Below the pieces are notes generated by a model, which saw only the letters and a list, made by a program, of their open reading frames with translations, had not been told where the DNA came from and did not search any database. A program made the translations under genes and the position numbers. Below are positions 27,064 to 34,500 of a DNA stretch of 64,000 bases, piece by piece. How positions within the stretch are numbered: position 1 is the first letter of the stretch; each line of letters opens with the position of its first letter. This stretch comes from Bosea vestrisii (GTDB lineage Bacteria > Pseudomonadota > Alphaproteobacteria > Rhizobiales > Beijerinckiaceae), in assembly GCF_030144325.1 (NCBI RefSeq), contig NZ_CP126307.1, positions 2,852,001 to 2,916,000 on the forward strand, given 5' to 3'.

Positions 27064-27088
27064 AACGAGTGCCTGTGCGGGTTGTTCC
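27064..27088 (-). promoter_or_regulatory. EcfG-type promoter, perfect consensus
   Basis: On the minus strand GGAAC (27088-27084), 16 bases, CGTT (27067-27064). It ends 46 bases before the 24-residue membrane peptide gene. Confidence 0.72.
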
Positions 27089-27229
27089 GATACAATCTAT
27101 CGCTCCAGCAAAGCCCGCCACCGGATTGCGCAGATCGCAACCGAGCGTCGCGGTGAACTGCTCGTGAAGCTCAGCGGTGGCCCGTTCGGCCTGCCGGCGA
27201 GATGCGAATAGGCCATCATCGGGAGCCAG

Positions 27230-27255
27230 GGAACTTTTTACAAAGATTCTAAGTT
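27230..27255 (+). promoter_or_regulatory. EcfG-like promoter, weaker
   Basis: GGAAC at 27230-27234, 17 bases, AGTT at 27252-27255, 37 bases before the DUF1236 start at 27293. The spacing and -10 differ slightly from consensus, but the position matches that of the perfect promoter of the paralogue at 18199. Confidence 0.4.
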
Positions 27256-27292
27256 GTCGGCACCGTCTGGGGGTTAACGTGGAGGTCGACTG

Positions 27293-27709
27293 ATGAGGAA
27301 GCTCGTTCTTGTAGCCGCTGTCGTGATGTCTCCGATGGTGGCGTCCGCTCAAGGCAATCCCTCTGGTGCCCAAGGTGGCGCGGCCGGCGGTGCAGCCGCT
27401 GGCGCGGTCGGTGGCGCGGTCGTCGGGGGACCGGTAGGCGCCGTCGTTGGTGGCGTGGGTGGAGCCGTCGTCGGCGGGATTATCGGGGACAATACGCCGC
27501 GCTTCAGAACCTATGTCACCGAGCAGCGAGTTCCCTCCTACACTTACTCGGACGAAGTGCGCGTCGGAGCGGTGCTGCCCGAGCGAGGTGTGACCTATCG
27601 CGAGGTGCCCGCAGAGTACGGCGTCAAAGGGTATCGCTACACGGTGGTGAATAACCGGACAGTGCTGGTCGAGCCGGGAACCCGCAGGATCGTCCAAGTG
27701 ATCGAATAG
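27293..27709 (+). CDS. DUF1236 protein with glycine-zipper segment (paralogue)
   Basis: A 138-residue secreted protein with a signal peptide (cut after ASAQ, ~residue 20), a glycine/valine zipper (~25-65, GAVGGAVVGGPVGAVVGG) and a DUF1236 domain (~68-138; RFRTYVTEQRVPSYTY, REVPAEYG, ending VLVEPGTRRIVQVIE). It shares layout and ending with the protein at 17774-18199, so the two are paralogues. ATG 27293 follows GGAGG. A terminator-like hairpin follows at 27718. Function unknown; probably an envelope stress protein. Confidence 0.88.
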   Translation: MRKLVLVAAVVMSPMVASAQGNPSGAQGGAAGGAAAGAVGGAVVGGPVGAVVGGVGGAVVGGIIGDNTPRFRTYVTEQRVPSYTYSDEVRVGAVLPERGVTYREVPAEYGVKGYRYTVVNNRTVLVEPGTRRIVQVIE

Positions 27710-27717
27710 CTCAGAGT

Positions 27718-27741
27718 GGCCCCGTGCTTCGGCGCGGGGCC
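27718..27741 (+). terminator. GC-rich hairpin after DUF1236 gene
   Basis: GGCCCCG (27718-27724) pairs with CGGGGCC (27735-27741) around a 10-base loop, eight bases past the stop. No T run follows. Confidence 0.45.
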
Positions 27742-27791
27742 GCTTCGGCATCTAAGGGGCTTTCAGCAAGCCAACGCTTACGAGGATCGTC

Positions 27792-28049
27792 ATGTCAAAG
27801 CTGGCGTTTGCTGAGGCTGCGCTTCTGGATCGGCTCCTTGATATCATCGCCGACGAAGGGCTGGTGGAGCGTGAAAGTTGGAACCGACGGCAACGCTCGA
27901 TGAGGTCGGTTTGACGAAGGACGATCTAATCCTGGTCGCTAACAAGATCGAAACGAGAATTCGATCGGGACATGTTTCATGATGAGGAGCTGGAGGACGT
28001 GCATACCGTTGGGGGTTGCTCGATCTGATCTTGACGCGGATCACAATCA
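27792..28049 (+). pseudogene. Acyl-carrier-protein-like gene with several frameshifts
   Basis: ATG 27792 opens MSKLAFAEAALLDRLLDIIA and DEGLVERE; a shift gives KLEPTATLDEVGLTKDDLIL with VANKIETR; a second gives FDRDMFHDEELEDVHTVG; a third gives LLDLILTRI. Put together, these are the four helices of a small acyl carrier protein (~85 residues). The usual D-S-L phosphopantetheine site is replaced by K-D-D (LTKDDLIL), so even the repaired protein might not carry an acyl group. Three frame changes in 250 bases make it a clear pseudogene. Confidence 0.6.
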
Positions 28050-28613
28050 GTTCGTTCTCTCTCGTAGAATCTCCTCCATCGGCTCAAGGTCGGCCTTCAA
28101 GAAGTTAGCTCCGGCTTGACCGCGAATTGCGGCGAGCGGCGTGCCGTCGCGCCCGTCCTCCGCATTGCCCGAACCGTTCAGGGACGTAACACAGGCCCGC
28201 GCGAAAGGTTACGCTCAGACACACCCCGCCAGCGAGGACAAACATGCCCGCATCCCAGAGGTCGGCTTCGGCGGATGCGCCTTTCCGAATTCCGAGGATT
28301 GCGTCGCCGCAGAGGCGCGGATTACCAAGTTGTCCGTCGCGCCTGCCGGCTCGGATAAAAAAGCTGAAAGAGTCGGCCCGATCGATGCGGTCAATGCCTA
28401 TCGGCTGAAACAGGATCTCCCGCATCCGCAGCCATGACCAAATACAATCAGCTCGCTGGAGCAGTATTAGGCGGCAACTGTGACGGGCCTCGCCAATTAT
28501 CCCGAGGGTACGCCACGGGCTGACGACTCGGTAAAATGGTGCCCGATATGCCTGGGAGGAAGCGCAGCAGGACGACGCGGCGCGGTTGCAATAGGGACCA
28601 CCGCTCAAGCTTG
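28050..28613. other. Stretch without a convincing gene
   Basis: Both strands contain open frames of 80-165 codons, none with a motif or a good ribosome site. The plus-strand frame from GTG 28141 (ending AYRLKQDLPHPQP at 28437) has the most protein-like composition but I cannot place it in a family. Confidence 0.35.
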
Positions 28614-28862
28614 CTACGGCTTTGACAACCGCCGCACGTTAGCGCGCACCTTGCGCCGGTAAGCTTTGACGACAGAGCCGGGATGGGCGCCAGCCATCAA
28701 CTTGCCGGTGGCTTGCATCGCAGCTGACACCTTTTCGTCCACCATCAGCCTGGCTTCCCGATCACCAGCGGTCCCACCGGCGCACAGCTTGATCGTGCGC
28801 AGCCAGATCGCGTGCTGCGATTCAAAGGCGAGCATCGACAGATCGAAGAACATCTTGGACAT
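28614..28862 (-). CDS. Small helical protein after Mn catalase (82 aa)
   Basis: I start at ATG 28862 (MSKMFFDLSMLAFESQHAIW) because AGAGG lies upstream and because the alternative ATG 28916 is buried in a 14-bp hairpin. The protein is amphipathic and helical, with a basic C-terminus (VVKAYRRKVRANVRRLSK), resembling small phasin-like hypothetical proteins of Hyphomicrobiales. It follows the Mn catalase gene on the same strand and may be co-transcribed when the hairpin is read through. Confidence 0.6.
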   Translation of the reverse strand: MSKMFFDLSMLAFESQHAIWLRTIKLCAGGTAGDREARLMVDEKVSAAMQATGKLMAGAHPGSVVKAYRRKVRANVRRLSKP

Positions 28863-28901
28863 CCGTGATGTGACCTCTTGGGTGGGGGCATGACGTGAGT
28901 T

Positions 28902-28941
28902 GCCCGGGGTGCTCATTGCTCCCGCGCTGAGCACCCCGGGC
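28902..28941 (-). terminator. 14-bp perfect hairpin between catalase and next gene
   Basis: GCCCGGGGTGCTCA (28902-28915) and TGAGCACCCCGGGC (28928-28941) around a 12-base loop, starting 8 bases past the catalase stop. It has no T run. In the transcript the loop holds GGAG and the second arm begins with an AUG, so it could act as a translation switch instead of, or besides, a terminator. Confidence 0.6.
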
Positions 28942-28948
28942 CGCCGGG

Positions 28949-29875
28949 TTACCGAGAGGCCTTGTAAAGCTTCGTCGCGATCTCGAACATTTCCTCAGGC
29001 GCATAGTCCGGGGTGAATGCCGATGGAACGCCAGTGAGCTGATGAATCTTGCCGCCATCCGGCATGCCTTCGACGACCTCGAGCTCTCCCGGCGGGTCAC
29101 CCGGCAGGGCGGTCTCGCCGTTACCCCAGATGCCGGACATTTCCTTGTAGTCCGAAGGGCTGAATGTGTAGAGGCGCCGGTGCGAGCCTTCGGCGAGATA
29201 TTTCTGGGATTCAGGAATCTTGTCGAGATTGATGTTCGGGGTCGGCAGCATCTTTTCGATCTCGACGCCAGTGATCTGCTTCAGCGCCAGCGCGTAGGCA
29301 TGGGCGTGAACCGAGCCCCGGACCAGCAGGTAGCCGCACACCTCGCGGCCAACCGGATCGGTCAGTGTCTCGTAGACCCGAAGCTTGTGGAGGCGAGCGC
29401 CGCATTCGAGATGAAAATTGTGCAGCAGGTCGGTCACCACGTTGCCGGTGGTCGTGATGAAGTCGTTGTTCCAGGAAGCGCCATTGGCGTTGACGGGAGT
29501 CGCCCCGCCAGCGTTTGAGAGGAACGCCGTCGCCAACCGGATATCCTGCATCGCATTGTAAGGCGCGTTGGTGATGTCGCCGCCGTCGCCCTCGTCCCCG
29601 TCAGGCTTGTCAGGCCCGTTGTTGAGCATGGCAACGCCGTTGCTGACCAGCTCGACATGCCCGAGCTCCTCGGCCGTAATGCTCGCCACGAGATTGTAGA
29701 AGGGACGCAACTTGTCCTTGCTGCGAAAATTGAAGCTCTGGAACATGTAGTTCCCGAGGGTCGACATCTCGCCGTACTTTCCTCCGAGCAATTCCTGGAG
29801 CGCAGCTGCGGCGTTCTGGTCTTTCTTCTTGGGCGCAGGGATGTCTATCTGAAGTTTATCGACACGTAGGAACAT
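28949..29875 (-). CDS. Manganese (non-haem) catalase
   Basis: A ~308-residue ferritin-like dimanganese catalase that splits hydrogen peroxide to water and oxygen. The conserved blocks are LGGKYGEMSTLGNYMFQSFN, SITAEELGHVELV (carboxylate and histidine ligands), DLLHNFHLECGARLH and RGSVHAHAYALALK. Length and blocks are complete. I start at ATG 29875 because GAGGAGGTG stands 5 bases before it; GTG 29881 lies inside that site. It follows the alcohol dehydrogenase gene by ~50 bases on the same strand, so the pair probably shares the EcfG-like promoter at 31184. Confidence 0.93.
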   Translation of the reverse strand: MFLRVDKLQIDIPAPKKKDQNAAAALQELLGGKYGEMSTLGNYMFQSFNFRSKDKLRPFYNLVASITAEELGHVELVSNGVAMLNNGPDKPDGDEGDGGDITNAPYNAMQDIRLATAFLSNAGGATPVNANGASWNNDFITTTGNVVTDLLHNFHLECGARLHKLRVYETLTDPVGREVCGYLLVRGSVHAHAYALALKQITGVEIEKMLPTPNINLDKIPESQKYLAEGSHRRLYTFSPSDYKEMSGIWGNGETALPGDPPGELEVVEGMPDGGKIHQLTGVPSAFTPDYAPEEMFEIATKLYKASR

Positions 29876-29928
29876 TATCACCTCCTCATTGGCCCCAGCC
29901 GATTTGGAGTGTGCGGGCGAAAGCCCGC

Positions 29929-31098
29929 CTATGGCCGCAAGACGACTTTGATGACGCCGTCCTCCTTGTCGCGGAATTTTTTGTACATCGCAGGCGCGTC
30001 TTCGAGACTGGCCGGATGCGTGACGACGAAGCTGGGGTCGATCAGCCCTGCTTCGATCTTCTCAAGCAATGGTTTTGTGTAGGCCTGGACGTGGGTCTGA
30101 CCCATTTTGAAGGTCAGGCCCTTGTTCATGGCTGCGCCGATCGGAAGCTTGTCGGCCATGCCGACATAGACGCCCGGGATCGAGATGGTGCCGCCTTTGC
30201 GGCAGCACATGATGGCCTCCCGAAGCACATGCATGCGATCGGTGGCGAGGAACGTTGCAGCCTTCACCTTGTCGAGAATGGCATCTGCCGCACCGTGTCC
30301 GGAAGCCTCGCAGCCGACCGCGTCGATGCAGCTGTCGGGCCCGCGGCCATTGGTCAGGGCCATGAGCTGGTCGTAGACATCGGTCTTCGAGAAATCGATT
30401 GTCTCCGCGCCACCGGCTTCAGCCATTGCCAGCCGCTCCGGTACTTCGTCGATCGCGATGACGCGGCCGGCGCCGAGCATGAAGGCCGAGCGGATCGCGA
30501 ACTGACCGACCGGTCCGCAGCCCCAGACCGCAACGAAATCGCCGTCCTGGATCTGGGCGTTTTCGGCGGCCATGTACCCCGTCGGAAAAATGTCGGACAG
30601 AAACAGCGCCTGCTCGTCGCTGACGCTATCGGGCACCTTGATCGGCCCGACATCGGCCATCGGCACGCGCAGATACTCGGCCTGGCCGCCGCTGTAGCCG
30701 CCCATCATATGGCTGAAACCGAAGAGACCAGCTGGCGATTGGCCCATGGCCTCCGCCGCCATCTTGGCGTTCGGATTGGTCCGGTCGCAGGCTGAAAACA
30801 AGCCCTTCTTGCAGAACCAGCAATCGCCGCAGCTGATGGTGAAGGGCACGACGACGCGGTCACCGATGCGCAGGTTGGTCACCTCTGAGCCTAGCTCTAC
30901 GACCTCGCCCATATTCTCGTGTCCGAGAATATCGCCACTTTCCATCGTCGGCTGGTAGCCGTCCAGGAGATGCAGGTCAGAGCCGCAGATCGCGCAGCAG
31001 GTGATCTTGATGATCGCATCGCGGGGATGCTGAAGCTGCGGGTCAGGCACGGTGTCTACCCGCACGTCACCCTTTCCATGCCAACAAAGTGCACGCAT
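29929..31098 (-). CDS. Zinc-dependent alcohol dehydrogenase, formaldehyde-dehydrogenase-like
   Basis: A 389-residue MDR-family enzyme. The catalytic zinc ligands are in CAICGSDLH (~residue 37) and GHEN (~60). The structural zinc site is the four-cysteine run CGDCWFCKKGLFSAC (~90-105). The coenzyme site is VWGCGPVGQFAI (~190). The insert with FLSDIFPTGYMAAE and the length place it with the glutathione-independent formaldehyde dehydrogenase-like group. NAD(P)-linked aldehyde or alcohol oxidation is expected; the substrate is not known. It is probably the first gene of a stress operon with Mn catalase. Confidence 0.92.
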   Translation of the reverse strand: MRALCWHGKGDVRVDTVPDPQLQHPRDAIIKITCCAICGSDLHLLDGYQPTMESGDILGHENMGEVVELGSEVTNLRIGDRVVVPFTISCGDCWFCKKGLFSACDRTNPNAKMAAEAMGQSPAGLFGFSHMMGGYSGGQAEYLRVPMADVGPIKVPDSVSDEQALFLSDIFPTGYMAAENAQIQDGDFVAVWGCGPVGQFAIRSAFMLGAGRVIAIDEVPERLAMAEAGGAETIDFSKTDVYDQLMALTNGRGPDSCIDAVGCEASGHGAADAILDKVKAATFLATDRMHVLREAIMCCRKGGTISIPGVYVGMADKLPIGAAMNKGLTFKMGQTHVQAYTKPLLEKIEAGLIDPSFVVTHPASLEDAPAMYKKFRDKEDGVIKVVLRP

Positions 31099-31183
31099 GC
31101 GTCATCCTTCCAAACCGGGTTGAGAAAACCCCACCGCGCGTCGGAGGCTGACGACCTGCCCGCAATGCCGAGCATCACCACCC

Positions 31184-31208
31184 AACAAAGGGAGTGTCGA
31201 TCTGTTCC
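31184..31208 (-). promoter_or_regulatory. EcfG-like promoter, one mismatch
   Basis: On the minus strand GGAAC (31208-31204), 16 bases, TGTT (31187-31184), about 85 bases before the alcohol dehydrogenase start. Confidence 0.5.
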
Positions 31209-31852
31209 TTTGGTGTAGGCGTTTAACTGCGGGCTCGTGCCTAGAGACCAGCGCGGTCCGCACGATCCCTTGAGCTGTCAGCTGTCAGCAGCGCCACGCA
31301 ATTTTGGCGGAACAATGCTCTTTCGGCTCTGTTACTTGGTGCGCCGCGCCCATCAGCGCCTATGCCTTCCGTGAGCCAGATGGGCAGGCGTCCGGCAATG
31401 GACGAGGCTTGGTGCCATGCGCGGCCAACTGTCCGCCCTGCCTGGCCAGCTGCGCTGCTGCTCCAGAGGGATTTGCCGTAATGATGGAGCGGGCAGGACG
31501 TTTAGTGAGTAGGCGGTTTTTACTCGCTCTCTGGTGCAGCGGCGTTGGCGCTGCTGCTCGCGCGGGGGTCAGAGCTTAGATCAGCAACATCGCCCTCGAA
31601 AGATACTCGCAAGCGTGAGTTAGGAGAACTCTGATCGGCTCAGTGCTGATGTCCGCTTCCGGACGGTCGCTCAACGTCGGCTCCTGGCGCATCGCGGCGA
31701 TATGGCGTCGTCCCGATGTGCGTCATAGAGGCGATCAGCGCCGGCGAACCGACCCCGGGAAATCGGCCGCGGACCGAATAGATGGAGTTGACCCTATGAT
31801 TGAACGAATTGGCATGGCGGAACGCTGGAGCGATGTCGCCTGGCGGTTCACC
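31209..31852. other. Stretch without a gene; contains a dispersed-repeat copy
   Basis: No convincing frame. Bases 31649-31668 read ATGTCCGCTTCCGGACGGTC, identical except one base to 56132-56151. The right edge runs into a DNA-ligase remnant. Confidence 0.4.
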
Positions 31853-32106
31853 GCGATGCGAAGGGTGTGCGCGTCATCACCCGCGGGGGCCATGACTGGA
31901 CGCATCGCTTCCCATCGATCGCGGCCGAAGCGGAAGAGCTCGACGCCGGCAGCTTCATCCTCGACGGCGAGGCGGTGGCGCTGCAGCAGCGCCCGTTGCC
32001 CAACGGCTCGCTATCGATAGTCGCACGTGGCGTGAAGAAGGATGATCCGACGGATCCTGCGCTGTTCCCAGCGGTCAAGCCGCCGGCGCAAGGCGACCTG
32101 TTCTGA
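31853..32106 (+). pseudogene. ATP-dependent DNA ligase fragment (LigD/ligase-type)
   Basis: The frame opening RDAKGVRVITRGGHDWTHRF and ILDGEAVAL matches the early adenylation domain of ATP-dependent DNA ligases (R-x-x-TR-x-GHDWT..FP, then DGE). The upstream KxDG lysine motif and everything after DGEAVAL are missing. The remaining ~40 residues (LSIVARGVKKDD to PPAQGDLF) look like the C-terminus of another protein, so two gene pieces appear fused. Not functional as a ligase. Confidence 0.55.
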
Positions 32107-32148
32107 TGGGCCATTGGGAGCAGACCAGCGTGGCCTATTCCGCGTCCG

Positions 32149-32173
32149 GGAACACGCCCACGTTCGGCTCGTT
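32149..32173 (+). promoter_or_regulatory. EcfG-type promoter, perfect consensus
   Basis: GGAAC (32149-32153), 16 bases, CGTT (32170-32173). The -10 element ends only 8 bases before the ATG at 32182, so the transcript would have almost no leader. Confidence 0.7.
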
Positions 32174-32181
32174 TGCTGGAA

Positions 32182-32424
32182 ATGCAGCGTTACTTTTTCG
32201 ACGTATTCAACGGCGTGTTCGAACGGGTCGATCTGGTCGGTCAGGAATTGGCTGACGAAGCGGCCGCGCGCAATCTCGCTCTCCAAACCTTGGCCGACAT
32301 CGCGCACGAGACCCTACCTCGCGGCGGCGAGGCTCTAATCACGGTGAGAGTTCGGCGCAATGACGCGCCCATCTACAGCGCATCGATAGCTCTTGCAGAT
32401 CAGTGGATGCGGCTCGACTCGTAG
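32182..32424 (+). CDS. DUF6894 small protein
   Basis: An 80-residue protein starting MQRYFFDVFNG, with D-x-x-G-x-EL (VDLVGQELADEAAARNLALQ), a helix, and a beta pair ending in an ITVRVRRND strand. This is the DUF6894 fold, widespread and uncharacterised in Hyphomicrobiales. ATG 32182 is preferred because family members begin with this M-x-R-Y-F-F. A perfect EcfG-type promoter ends 8 bases upstream and there is no ribosome site, so translation may be leaderless. A close paralogue faces it at 32678-32920. Confidence 0.8.
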   Translation: MQRYFFDVFNGVFERVDLVGQELADEAAARNLALQTLADIAHETLPRGGEALITVRVRRNDAPIYSASIALADQWMRLDS

Positions 32425-32677
32425 CCGCCGTATCAGCGCCAAGCGCCCGAGAGTAATCCGTAAGCCCCGACGACGAACTGCGCGACGATCAACGCCGCCA
32501 TTGCCACCGAGTTCGGCGGATCATTGTCTGGTCGTACCCTCGGCCTAAACTAACTAGCCTGCGCTGTGTTCGCTTCCAGCTCCGCCAGCGGGCACTGGGA
32601 GGCGTATGACGAGATTTGCCTCGGTGCACGTTGAAGTTTCGATCTTCGTATCGACTGCAGGATCGGTGCCCGCGCTT

Positions 32678-32920
32678 TTACGAATCGAGGCGTATCCATT
32701 GCTCACCGAGGGTCATCGTCGCGCTGTATAATGTCACGCTGTTGCGCCGCACGCGGACAGTGATCCGAGCTTCACCGCCGCGGAGAATATCTACTTTGGC
32801 GATATCAGCTAAAGTCTGCAAAGCTAGAGTGCGAGCAGCCGCTTCATCCTGCAACTCACGGCCTCCGATATCGACGCAGTCAGACTCGCCATCGAAAATA
32901 TCGAAGAAGTAGCGCGGCAT
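32678..32920 (-). CDS. DUF6894 small protein (paralogue)
   Basis: An 80-residue protein (MPRYFFDIFDGESDCVDIGG start, then ELQDEAAARTLALQTLADIA and ARITVRVRRN) that is closely similar to the product of 32182-32424, converging with it across ~250 bases. It starts 4 bases after the stop of the coiled-coil gene at 32925, so both are probably one transcript. Function unknown; stress-linked by context. Confidence 0.8.
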   Translation of the reverse strand: MPRYFFDIFDGESDCVDIGGRELQDEAAARTLALQTLADIAKVDILRGGEARITVRVRRNSVTLYSATMTLGEQWIRLDS

Positions 32921-32924
32921 AAGC

Positions 32925-33149
32925 TTATAGAACTGGCTTCTTTCGCTTCTTCGGCGCCGCTACCGACGCCGCTTGTCTTTCCGCCGCCTCCTTCTCCAGA
33001 CGCTGATACCTCTGCCTGGCCATGTTCACATCGCGTTGATGAGCAATGCTGTCGAGCTCAGAGGTGATCCGATTCCGCGCGAGCGACTGGGTCTGGGTCT
33101 TCATGAAATTGTTCTCAGCGCTGATGCGCTGTGTCGATTGCTCAGCCAT
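32925..33149 (-). CDS. Small charged helical protein (~74 aa)
   Basis: Starting at ATG 33149 (MAEQSTQRISAENNFMKTQT); ATG 33161 is possible. Rich in Gln, Arg and Glu with a long predicted helix (NRITSELDSIAHQRDVNMAR and QRYQRLEKEAAERQ) and a basic tail (APKKRKKPVL). No known domain. It precedes the DUF6894 gene by 4 bases and follows the cspA terminator, so it heads its own short operon. Confidence 0.6.
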   Translation of the reverse strand: MAEQSTQRISAENNFMKTQTQSLARNRITSELDSIAHQRDVNMARQRYQRLEKEAAERQAASVAAPKKRKKPVL

Positions 33150-33186
33150 TCCAAATCCCATCTAGTGCGGCATGCGCCAAGGACAT

Positions 33187-33215
33187 AAAAAAAGGCCAAG
33201 CATTGAGCTTGGCCT
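33187..33215 (-). terminator. Rho-independent terminator of the cold-shock gene
   Basis: AGGCCAAG (33193-33200) and CTTGGCCT (33208-33215) with a 7-base loop; on the minus strand the stem is followed by seven T (33193-33187). It lies 60 bases past the csp stop at 33275. Confidence 0.85.
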
Positions 33216-33274
33216 CCCGGGAACTGCTGTCGGCAATGCCAGTACATCCGTGGTCATCACCGACGAGAGTTCGA

Positions 33275-33484
33275 TCACGCCGTCTGAAGCTGCTCGGCGG
33301 CCATCTTGCCGGAACGGTTGTCCCGAGCGACCTCGAAGCCGAGCTTCTGGCCCTCCTGGAGGTCGCGCATGCCAGCACGCTCGACTGCAGAGATGTGAAC
33401 GAACACATCCTGGCTGCCGTCGTCAGGCTGAATGAAGCCGAAACCCTTGGTGGAATTGAACCATTTCACTGTGCCGGTGGTCAT
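33275..33484 (-). CDS. CspA-family cold-shock protein
   Basis: A 69-residue single OB-fold protein, the normal family length when started at ATG 33484 (MTTGTVKWFNSTKGFGFIQP). RNP1 (KGFGFIQ) and RNP2 (VFVHISA) RNA-binding motifs are intact. It binds single-stranded nucleic acid and acts as an RNA chaperone. GGAGGG lies upstream, a long AT-rich leader precedes it, and a strong terminator follows at 33187. Confidence 0.95.
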   Translation of the reverse strand: MTTGTVKWFNSTKGFGFIQPDDGSQDVFVHISAVERAGMRDLQEGQKLGFEVARDNRSGKMAAEQLQTA

Positions 33485-33485
33485 G

Positions 33486-33789
33486 AAAAACCCTCCTTTT
33501 GGCAAGACCTGTCGTTCGCCGAACAGGGTGCTCGGCGAATTCAGAACGATTTCGAAAGGGGGAGATTATCAGAACCGCGCCAAAGCGCGAAAATAACAAC
33601 GACCGACCAACAAATATCGACGAACATCAACCTAAGCGCGGCTATCACGATTGTCAATCAATATCGCTAAGACTGGAGGTTACATAAAAAAGCCAGATGG
33701 ACGCAGCTGCAATGGCAGTTGATCGGTCCGCGTCGCTTAGCAAAAGCGGTTGCTTAAGCCGCCTGCGCATGTTCCTCCTACGCCCCATC
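33486..33789. other. Intergenic region upstream of csp
   Basis: No gene seen. The region is comparatively AT-rich around 33560-33700 and probably holds the csp promoter and leader. Confidence 0.35.
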
Positions 33790-34065
33790 TTACTCCTTTT
33801 TACCAATTAGACGGTTGAAAGCCTCGGTGATGGGAATGCGGGGACTACGCGGCTCGGCGGGTCGGTTTCCGTTCGGCGCTGCGTCACTGATTTGCGATTC
33901 CCCGATAACCCGTTCCCGGTCATCGCTACCTCTCACGCGATACTGGGGCTCGCCGTCAGTTTGAAACGGCAGCAGGCGCGTGACCTCATACAAGCCGACT
34001 GCATCATGGTCGTAGAAACCAAACGCAAGGCGAACCTGGTCTCCAACTGCGTAGCGGTGCCCCAT
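33790..34065 (-). CDS. Small SH3-like hypothetical protein (91 aa)
   Basis: Begins MGHRYAVGDQVRLAFGFYDH and continues through a beta-rich core (VGLYEVTRLLPFQTDGEPQY, RVRGSDDRERVIGESQI), a pattern seen in a family of small SH3-like proteins of Hyphomicrobiales. The C-terminal 35 residues are disordered-looking. It follows the 34123 gene by ~57 bases on the same strand and may share its promoter. No function known. Confidence 0.65.
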   Translation of the reverse strand: MGHRYAVGDQVRLAFGFYDHDAVGLYEVTRLLPFQTDGEPQYRVRGSDDRERVIGESQISDAAPNGNRPAEPRSPRIPITEAFNRLIGKKE

Positions 34066-34122
34066 TTTACGCTCCTCTGTGCAAAGCCTCAGGCGGCGTC
34101 TACTCCGAGGATCCGGCGAGGT

Positions 34123-34368
34123 TCATCCGTCAGATCGGGTGATCCTTCGGCCTGTTGGTTCAATCTCGAAATTGTGCTCGTCGATGCACTTCACCGCTGT
34201 GCCGTCATCAAGCGCGTAGTCGGTGATCCCTAGGAAGGGGTACGGCCGGTAGGCGATCACAGTGTAACGATTGCCGTCCTCGTCCCGGAAGACTGCAGGT
34301 TGGATCGCCGGGGCGGATTCCGCACGTTCCCTGGTGACTCCGCCAGTCTTCTCAGGTTCCTCACTCAT
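34123..34368 (-). CDS. Small conserved hypothetical protein (81 aa)
   Basis: ATG 34368 with TAGGTGAT upstream (GTG 34377 is possible). A disordered N-terminus is followed by a beta-rich domain: FRDEDGNRYTVIAYRPYPFL, DYALDDGTAVKCIDEHNFEI. The family is recurrent in Hyphomicrobiales but unnamed. A possible EcfG-like element (GGAAC-N17-AGTT, minus strand, around 34397-34422) lies upstream; the divergent gene at 34501 has a perfect one. Confidence 0.6.
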   Translation of the reverse strand: MSEEPEKTGGVTRERAESAPAIQPAVFRDEDGNRYTVIAYRPYPFLGITDYALDDGTAVKCIDEHNFEIEPTGRRITRSDG

Positions 34369-34452
34369 CGCGATCACCTAATGCATCAGAGCTCAAAACT
34401 ACCGGCGGGCAAGGGCTGTTCCGACCGCGTATTAGATTCTCTCCTCAGTTTA

Positions 34453-34477
34453 GGAACGCCGGTGGCCGGTTAACGTT
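34453..34477 (+). promoter_or_regulatory. EcfG-type promoter, perfect consensus
   Basis: GGAAC (34453-34457), 16 bases, CGTT (34474-34477), ending 23 bases before the ATG at 34501. Confidence 0.75.
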
Positions 34478-34500
34478 GAGCGCTCTGAGGAGCTGCCGCT

